Assembly: GCF_012396185.1 (NCBI RefSeq)
Contig: NZ_JAAXOW010000004.1
Location: 62,001 to 126,000, forward strand
From: Sanguibacter hominis ATCC BAA-789
GTDB taxonomy: Bacteria > Actinomycetota > Actinomycetes > Actinomycetales > Cellulomonadaceae
DNA: 64,000 nucleotides
Direction of reading: 5' to 3'
Shown: piece by piece, positions 59,311 through 64,000 of the stretch
Layout of the letters: each line of letters begins with the position of its first letter
Position numbering within the stretch: position 1 is the stretch's first letter
Translations under genes and position numbers: made by a program
The notes under the pieces: model-generated
The model's database searches: none
What the model saw: the letters and a program-made list of their open reading frames with translations, nothing else
Told to the model about the DNA's origin: nothing

Positions 59311-60068
59311 CGCCCCGCCGCTGCGAGGAGGTGCTCCGCGACCAGCTCGGTCGTCGGCTGCTCGACGTGCCCGACGACGCGCCCGTCCGCGAGGAACAGC
59401 ACCTGGTCGGCGACCGACGCGACACGCGGGTCGTGCGTCACGAGGACGAGCGTCTGGCCCAGGTCCCGGACCGCGCCCTGCAGCACGTCGAGGACCTGCT
59501 GGCCCGTGTGCGAGTCGAGCGCGCCCGTCGGCTCGTCGGCGAACACGACCGTCGGCCGCGTGATGAGCGCCCGCGCGATCGCGACGCGCTGCGCCTGCCC
59601 GCCCGAGAGCTGGCCCGGCAGGCGGTCCGCCATGCCGTCGAGCCCGACGGCGTGCACGAGGTGGTCCTGCCACGCCCGGTCGGGGCGCCGCCCGTCGAGC
59701 AGCAGCGGCAGCTGGACGTTCTGCGCGACCGTCAGGTGCCCGACGAGGTTGTACGCCTGGAAGACGAAGCCGATGTGGCGGCGGCGGAACTGCGTGAGCG
59801 CGTCCGGCTTGAGCGTCGTGAGGTCGACGTCGCCGACGACGACGTGCCCGCTCGTCGGGCGGTCCAGCCCGGCCGCGCAGTTGAGGAACGTCGACTTGCC
59901 GGACCCGGACGGGCCCATGATCGCGGTGAACGATCCGGGCCGCAGGGCGACGGACACGGACGCGAGGGCCTCGGTCTCGTCGAGGCCGTTGGGGTACGTC
60001 TTGCGGACCTGGACGAGGCGGACGGCCGTGCGGGTGTCCGGCGGGGCGGGGGTGGTGATGGAGGACAT
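59307..60068 (-). CDS. ABC exporter ATP-binding protein (LolD/MacB type)
   Basis: 253 residues. Walker A GPSGSGKST, Q-loop VFQAYNLVGHLTVAQNVQLPLLL, signature LSGGQAQR, Walker B VVFADEPTGALDSHTGQQVLDVL and H-loop LVTHDPRVAS are intact. ADEPTGALD is typical of the LolD/MacB/SalX ATPases that pair with FtsX-like permeases. It powers the exporter encoded downstream. CGGAGC lies before ATG 60068. A minus-strand TAGCGT at 60115-60120 is a candidate -10. Confidence 0.93.
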   Translation of the reverse strand: MSSITTPAPPDTRTAVRLVQVRKTYPNGLDETEALASVSVALRPGSFTAIMGPSGSGKSTFLNCAAGLDRPTSGHVVVGDVDLTTLKPDALTQFRRRHIGFVFQAYNLVGHLTVAQNVQLPLLLDGRRPDRAWQDHLVHAVGLDGMADRLPGQLSGGQAQRVAIARALITRPTVVFADEPTGALDSHTGQQVLDVLQGAVRDLGQTLVLVTHDPRVASVADQVLFLADGRVVGHVEQPTTELVAEHLLAAAGR

Positions 60069-60195
60069 GGGGTGCTCCGAGAGGTCGAGGGGACGTGCTT
60101 TCCGTCGTCCTCGACGCTATGAGCGGGGTGGGGGCGCGTTCGAGCCGCTCAGGACGCAACCCTGCGGTTTGCACCTTTCGATGCAAGCGGCCCGG

Positions 60196-60867
60196 TCAGC
60201 CCTCGTCGGGGACCGTCACCACGCGGTTCTGGTACGCCCACACGACCGCCTGCAGCCGCGACCGGACGCCGATCTTCGGCAGCATCCGGGCGAGGTGCGA
60301 CTTGACGGTCGACACCTCGACGACGAGCTCGCGGGCGATCTCCTCGTTCGACATGCCTTGCGCGAGCAGCAGCAGGATCTCGGTCTCGCGCGCCGTGAGC
60401 AGCTCGGAACCGCGCTGCGCGGAGACCGGCTGCGTACGACGCCGCTCGGCGAACTCCCGCAGCACGCGACGCGTCAGGCTCTGGTCGAGCGTGCCGTGCC
60501 CCGCCGCGATCGAACGCACCGCCGCGACCATCTCGTGCGGCTCGGCGTCCTTGAGCAGGAACCCCGACGCCCCCGCCTCGAGCGCACCGAACACGTAGTC
60601 GTCGAGGTCGAACGTCGTCAGGACGAGCACTGGCACCGGGTCGACGACGTCGGGCCCGCACAGCGCACGCGTCGCGCTGATGCCGTCGCGGCCGGGCATG
60701 CGGATGTCGAGGCACGCGACGTCGGGCCGCAGCTCGTGCGCGAGCGTGACCGCCTCGTCGCCGTCGGACGCGACGCCCACGACCTCGATGTCAGGCTCCG
60801 AGCCGAGGAGGGCGGCCAGGCCGGCCCGGACGAGCGGCTGGTCGTCGGCGACGATGATGCGGATCAC
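60196..60867 (-). CDS. NarL/FixJ-family response regulator
   Basis: 223 residues. The receiver has the acidic pair DD at 9-10, phospho-acceptor Asp in VACLDIRMPG, Thr in VLTTFD and Lys in GFLLKDAEP. The C-terminal LuxR HTH is LLTARETEILLLLAQGMSNEEIARELVVEVSTVKSHLARMLPKIGVRSRLQAVV. It is phosphorylated by the adjoining kinase and probably regulates the ABC exporter. Its ATG overlaps the kinase stop by 4 bp. Confidence 0.93.
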   Translation of the reverse strand: MIRIIVADDQPLVRAGLAALLGSEPDIEVVGVASDGDEAVTLAHELRPDVACLDIRMPGRDGISATRALCGPDVVDPVPVLVLTTFDLDDYVFGALEAGASGFLLKDAEPHEMVAAVRSIAAGHGTLDQSLTRRVLREFAERRRTQPVSAQRGSELLTARETEILLLLAQGMSNEEIARELVVEVSTVKSHLARMLPKIGVRSRLQAVVWAYQNRVVTVPDEG

Positions 60868-62123
60868 GCGGTGCCCCCGTCGGTCGTGTCGAGCTCGGTG
60901 TCAGGGTCGCGGGGCAGGCGCAGCGTCACGTCCCAGCCACCGTCGACCTCCGGACCGTAGCTCAGCTCCGCCCCCGTGAGCGCCGCGCGCTCACGCATGC
61001 CGACGAGGCCGAATCCCCCGGAGGTGTCGCGCTCGGGCGGGATGGCCGCGGCGTCGTTCCGCACGGACACGACGACGGCGGCCGGGTCACGCCCGTCGAG
61101 CGTCACGACGCACGGCGCCCCGGGCGCGTGCCGTGACGCGTTCGCGAGCGACTCCTGGACGAGCCGGTATGCCGTGAGCTGCGCGAGCGGGCCGATGCCC
61201 GCCGCGAGGGTCGGACCACCGCCGGCGGGCAGCGTGACGAGCTCGACCGGGACGCCGCGCGCCGACGCGTGCGCGACGAGCTCCGCAACCCCCGCGAGCG
61301 CCTCGACGCCCAGCTCTGCGGCGTCGTCCTCCCGGAGCAGCCCGACGAGCCGACGCAGGTCCCGCAGGACCGCCGTGCTCTGGCTGCGCACCTGCCGGAC
61401 CCCCTCCTGCGCGGCGGCCGGGTCGGTCGTGACCTGCCGCTCGATCGCCGCCGACATGACGGCGATGCCGGACAGGTGGTGCGCGGCGATGTCGTGCAGC
61501 TCGCGCGCCATGGCCGTGCGCTCCTGCGCGCGAGCCTCCCGCACGAGCGCGTCGCGCTCGCGGGCCAGCGCCGCGAGCTCCTGCTCGCGCGACCGGGCGA
61601 CCGCCCGCCGGGACGCGACGAGCACGGCGACGAGCGCGGGTCCGCCCACGACGACCACTCCCTGGCCGACAGCCGCGGTCACCGCGAGCAGCGGCTCGAA
61701 CATGCCGTCCCGCAGCCCGGCGACGGCGTGCGTCACGACGGTCAGCACGACGGCCGCGACGACCGCGGGCCGCATCTCCGCCCACGGTCTCGAGACCACC
61801 GCGACGTACGCCGCGACCATCACCGCGAGCGTCGTCATCCCGGCGAGGCCGCCCGTCCCGGCGACCGCTGCGAGGAACGGCACACCCGCGACCCCCACGA
61901 GCACACGCGCCGGGGCGGAGCTCGCCCAGGCGAGTGCGACCGCCTGCACGGTCACCGTGGCGAGGACCACCCACCACGCCGCGTCGCCGAAGCCGGGAGC
62001 CACGTCGGTGGGAGCGGCCTCTGGATCAGGGAGGAACGGAGCCGCCAGCAGGCCGACGAGCGCGACGGACAAGCAGACGGCAGCGCGCACCGCGTCGCGG
62101 CGCACGGGACGGGCAACGATCAC
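60864..62123 (-). CDS. Sensor histidine kinase (HisKA_3 type)
   Basis: 419 residues. About five membrane spans in the first 170 residues form the sensor. ERTAMARELHDIAAHHLSGIAVMSAAIERQ is the HisKA_3 box with the phospho-His. RLVQESLANASRHAPGAPCVVTL is the N-box of the ATPase domain, and GGFGLVGMRERAALTGAEL the G-box. It pairs with the downstream NarL-type regulator. GTG 62123 is chosen because it overlaps the stop of the 35-residue membrane peptide gene (GTGA); longer frames have no support. Confidence 0.9.
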   Translation of the reverse strand: MIVARPVRRDAVRAAVCLSVALVGLLAAPFLPDPEAAPTDVAPGFGDAAWWVVLATVTVQAVALAWASSAPARVLVGVAGVPFLAAVAGTGGLAGMTTLAVMVAAYVAVVSRPWAEMRPAVVAAVVLTVVTHAVAGLRDGMFEPLLAVTAAVGQGVVVVGGPALVAVLVASRRAVARSREQELAALARERDALVREARAQERTAMARELHDIAAHHLSGIAVMSAAIERQVTTDPAAAQEGVRQVRSQSTAVLRDLRRLVGLLREDDAAELGVEALAGVAELVAHASARGVPVELVTLPAGGGPTLAAGIGPLAQLTAYRLVQESLANASRHAPGAPCVVTLDGRDPAAVVVSVRNDAAAIPPERDTSGGFGLVGMRERAALTGAELSYGPEVDGGWDVTLRLPRDPDTELDTTDGGTA

Positions 62124-62227
62124 GGATCGTTGCGGCTCGACGTCACGACGACAGCGACGATCACCGCGACGACCGCGGCGACCGCCACGACCCCCGCGAT
62201 CAGGGCGAAAAGAGATACCGACGCCAC
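62120..62227 (-). CDS. 35-residue single-span membrane peptide coupled to the histidine kinase
   Basis: GTG 62227 has GGAGGG seven bases upstream, the best ribosome site in the neighbourhood. It encodes 35 residues: a short polar start, one continuous Val/Ala/Ile span (about residues 4-28) and a TSSRNDP tail, then TGA at 62120-62122. That stop overlaps the kinase GTG at 62123. The site, the pure membrane composition and the coupling argue for a real small protein, perhaps a sensor accessory. I recognise no family; a leader peptide for kinase translation is the alternative. Confidence 0.6.
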   Translation of the reverse strand: MASVSLFALIAGVVAVAAVVAVIVAVVVTSSRNDP

Positions 62228-62358
62228 CAGCGTTCCCTCCGGTCAGGCGGAGCGTCCCCGCCCCAGCCACCCGCGCCCCTCCCGGGCACGGCCTGCCTGA
62301 CGGTACTGCGCCTGCCTGACGTCGGCAACGGTCGCAAACCCCCTGGTACCTTGCGCGG

Positions 62359-62826
62359 ATGCAGAGCCGCCAGCCTCGTTCCCGTCCGCGTCTCGTCGCC
62401 GTCATGGCGGTGGTCGTCGTCGCGGGGCTGCTCGGACGGTCGCTGCCGGGGGTCGTGGGTGACGTCGTCGGCGGCCTGCTCTATGCCGTCCTGCTCTACC
62501 TCCTGCTCGCGCTCTTCGCGCCGCGGGCCCGGGCCACGACGCTCGTCATGGCCGCTGCCGTGCTCGGCGTCACGGTCGAGCTCGCCCAGCTCACGGGACT
62601 GCCCGCACGCGTCGGTGAGCTGTGGGCGCCCGCCCGCCTCGTGCTCGGCTCGACGTTCGTCCCCCGCGACCTCGCGGTCGCCGTCGCAGGCGCCACGCTC
62701 GCGGCCCTCACGGATCGCCTCACCCGCCGCGGCCCGGCACGGCGTACGGTCGAGGCATGTCACGAGCTGCCGGATGGCACGACGAGCTGCAGAGACGCGC
62801 AACGGGGGACTGGCCGGCCTTCCTGA
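62359..62826 (+). CDS. DUF2809-like membrane protein
   Basis: 155 residues. Hydrophobic segments (LVAVMAVVVVAGLLGRSL, VGGLLYAVLLYLLLALFAP, TTLVMAAAVLGVTVELAQLTG, RDLAVAVAGATLAALTDRL) with VGDVVGGLLYAVLLY and VELAQLTGLPARV match DUF2809, a four-span family of unknown function. TACCTT lies six bases before ATG 62359, so it is leaderless. The last 23 codons overlap the next gene in another frame and look non-conserved. Confidence 0.78.
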   Translation: MQSRQPRSRPRLVAVMAVVVVAGLLGRSLPGVVGDVVGGLLYAVLLYLLLALFAPRARATTLVMAAAVLGVTVELAQLTGLPARVGELWAPARLVLGSTFVPRDLAVAVAGATLAALTDRLTRRGPARRTVEACHELPDGTTSCRDAQRGTGRPS

Positions 62827-63455
62827 GCGAGCACTCAGGGCTGCCCGGCCCGCGAGCGAACCTCCCCCTCGTGGACGCTGCGGCGGCGCTCGCGTCGCAG
62901 GCCACGATCGACGCGCTCCTGGACTCGGGCGACGAGTACCTCGTCATGTGCGCGGCAGCCGCGCTCGGGCGGCGTGCCAACGACCCGGCCGCCGCGGCCC
63001 GCGCGCGAGCCCTCGCCTCGGACGAGCGCTGGCGTGTCCGTGAAGGTGTCGCGATCGGCCTGCAGCTCCTCGGCGACAGGAACCTCCCTGCCCTGCTCGT
63101 GCTCGTGGAGGAGTGGGCAGCCGACCCCGACCCGCTCGTCGGGCGTGCCGCCGTCGCCGCCGTCTGCGAGCCACGACTGCTCCGCGACCCCCAGGCGACG
63201 GCCGCCGCGCTCGCAGCGTGCGAGCGCCTGACCACGCGCCTCGCCGCGCTACCGCCCGGGCAGCGTCGGGGCGCCGACGTGCGCACGCTGCGCCAAGCCC
63301 TCGGCTACTGCTGGAGCGTGGCCGTCGCCGCCGACCCGACCGCGGGCCTGCCCACGTTCGGTGCCCTCGACGTCGCCGACCCGGACGTCGCCTGGATCGT
63401 CAGGACCAACACGGGCAAGAAGCGCCTCGCAGCCCTCCTGACGAGCCCTGCGTGA
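62757..63455 (+). CDS. HEAT-repeat protein
   Basis: 232 residues, all-helical. Repeats include VDAAAALASQATIDALLDSGDEYLVMCAAAALGRRA, ASDERWRVREGVAIGLQLLGDRN, and PLVGRAAVAAVCEPRLL. RTNTGKKRLAAL closes the protein. It resembles actinobacterial HEAT proteins with no known partner. TACGGT lies exactly six bases before ATG 62757, inside the preceding gene, so it has its own leaderless promoter and overlaps the DUF2809-like gene by 70 bp. Confidence 0.72.
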   Translation: MSRAAGWHDELQRRATGDWPAFLSEHSGLPGPRANLPLVDAAAALASQATIDALLDSGDEYLVMCAAAALGRRANDPAAAARARALASDERWRVREGVAIGLQLLGDRNLPALLVLVEEWAADPDPLVGRAAVAAVCEPRLLRDPQATAAALAACERLTTRLAALPPGQRRGADVRTLRQALGYCWSVAVAADPTAGLPTFGALDVADPDVAWIVRTNTGKKRLAALLTSPA

Positions 63456-63501
63456 CCACCGTGTTGCTCCTGCCCCTGGGGCAGGGCCTAGCGTCCACGA
63501 C

Positions 63502-64000
63502 ATGACGAACGACGCATCCGCCGACCGGCTCACGACCGGAGACCTCGCCCGGGCTGCCGGGCTCACGACCAAGGCCGTCCGGCTCTACGACGAGCGCGGG
63601 CTCCTGCGCCCCGCACGCACGTCCGAGGGGTGGCGGCTGTTCGACCGCACGCAGGTGGACCGCGCGCGAATGATCGCGCTGCTCCGGTCGCTCGGCGCGC
63701 CGCTCGGCGTCGTCGCCGATCTCCTCGAGGCGGGCGACACCTCGGGCCCGACCGACCCGGGCGGCGCCGTCGGGGCGTTCGACGGGTGGTGGGCGCAGGA
63801 ACAGGCCACGCACGCCGGCCGCGCGCCTCTCGCCGAGCTCGTGCGCCGCCGTCTTGCGGGCGAGGACCTGCCCGCGCTCGCAGCGGCGCGCAGGGACGTC
63901 CCCGAGCAGCTCGTCCTGACCGTCACGTGCCGGACGGACGCGGCCGGCCTCCCGGACGCGCTGCGGCGCAGCGCGGGCACGCTCTTCGAGCAGCTCACGC
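63502..64000 (+). CDS. MerR-family transcriptional regulator (3' partial)
   Basis: 166 residues visible, open to the window end. The N-terminal MerR HTH is LTTGDLARAAGLTTKAVRLYDERGLLRPARTSEGWRLFDRTQVDRARMIALLRSLGAPLGVVADLLE. A helical dimer region follows, and QLVLTVTCRTDAAGLPDAL begins a possible GyrI-like or other effector domain. The remaining part and target genes lie outside. TAGCGT (63489-63494) seven bases before ATG 63502 indicates a leaderless start. Confidence 0.88.
   Translation, partial: MTNDASADRLTTGDLARAAGLTTKAVRLYDERGLLRPARTSEGWRLFDRTQVDRARMIALLRSLGAPLGVVADLLEAGDTSGPTDPGGAVGAFDGWWAQEQATHAGRAPLAELVRRRLAGEDLPALAAARRDVPEQLVLTVTCRTDAAGLPDALRRSAGTLFEQLT

Noticed and set aside
59311-60186. 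Upstream extension of the FtsX-like permease to 927 codons
   Set aside because: The added part is an Arg/Pro/Gly-rich shadow of the ATPase gene; the GTGA overlap at 59310 gives a normal permease.

Overview
The window reads as chromosomal DNA of a high-GC Gram-positive actinobacterium, most likely of the Micrococcales. The signs are very high G+C with strong third-position G/C bias, a BldC regulator, the actinobacterial DUF3073 and sterol-carrier-like markers beside purF/purM, a NirB-NirD-CobA-NnaR nitrite cluster, and many genes whose start codon lies 6-7 nt after a TANNNT -10 box (leaderless mRNAs). A secreted GH6 cellulase and a complete mevalonate operon would fit a Cellulomonas/Sanguibacter-like organism; that placement is inference.

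Layout. 0-6.2 kb: a partial endonuclease-like gene, then assimilatory nitrite reduction (nirB, nirD, cobA, nnaR-like), joined by 4-bp start/stop overlaps. 6.2-10.2 kb: mutarotase, acetyltransferase, sarcosine-oxidase-like flavoenzyme and cation-transporter-like genes, with two intergenic arrays built on an exact 19-bp period. 10.2-15.0 kb: an organosulfur operon on the minus strand (binding lipoprotein, flavin monooxygenase, ATPase, permease, FMN reductase). 15.5-20.6 kb: gdhA, GH6 cellulase, RNB exonuclease, acetyltransferase, sterol-carrier-like protein. 21.0-24.8 kb: sulfate ABC transporter. 25.0-30.1 kb: purF, purM, DUF3073, bldC, DUF3618 and holin-like membrane genes, tRNA-Phe, tRNA-Asp, tRNA-Glu. 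30.2-37.6 kb: metallopeptidase, galE, MFS carrier, hydrolase, phosphodiesterase, flavin monooxygenase, excalibur protein. 37.7-44.1 kb: all six mevalonate-pathway genes (mvk-mvaD-pmk-fni-hmgR-hmgS) in one operon, closed by a strong terminator. 44.2-48.0 kb: TetR with a clear palindromic operator and two target genes, Hsp20 with a CIRCE element, a lipoprotein and a VOC protein.

48.3-55.3 kb is an accessory region of visibly lower G+C. It holds a two-HTH protein, a DUF6414-like protein coupled to a Cdc48/Mpa-like AAA+ ATPase, a type I methylase (hsdM) cut off before its catalytic motifs, an XRE-ImmA/IrrE regulator with an unknown partner, and a broken serine recombinase that ends at the 3' end of tRNA-Lys. 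This is the best candidate for an undescribed (possibly defence) system.

55.5-64.0 kb returns to core-like DNA: a RibD-like reductase, membrane protein, HEAT-repeat proteins, and an ABC exporter next to a NarL-type two-component system. The histidine kinase is preceded by a translationally coupled 35-residue membrane peptide. The window ends inside a MerR regulator.

Nitrogen (nir, gdhA) and sulfur (ssu-like, sulfate) assimilation dominate the metabolic part. The two sulfur loci share a promoter motif, and nirB has a plausible GlnR box upstream of its leaderless promoter.
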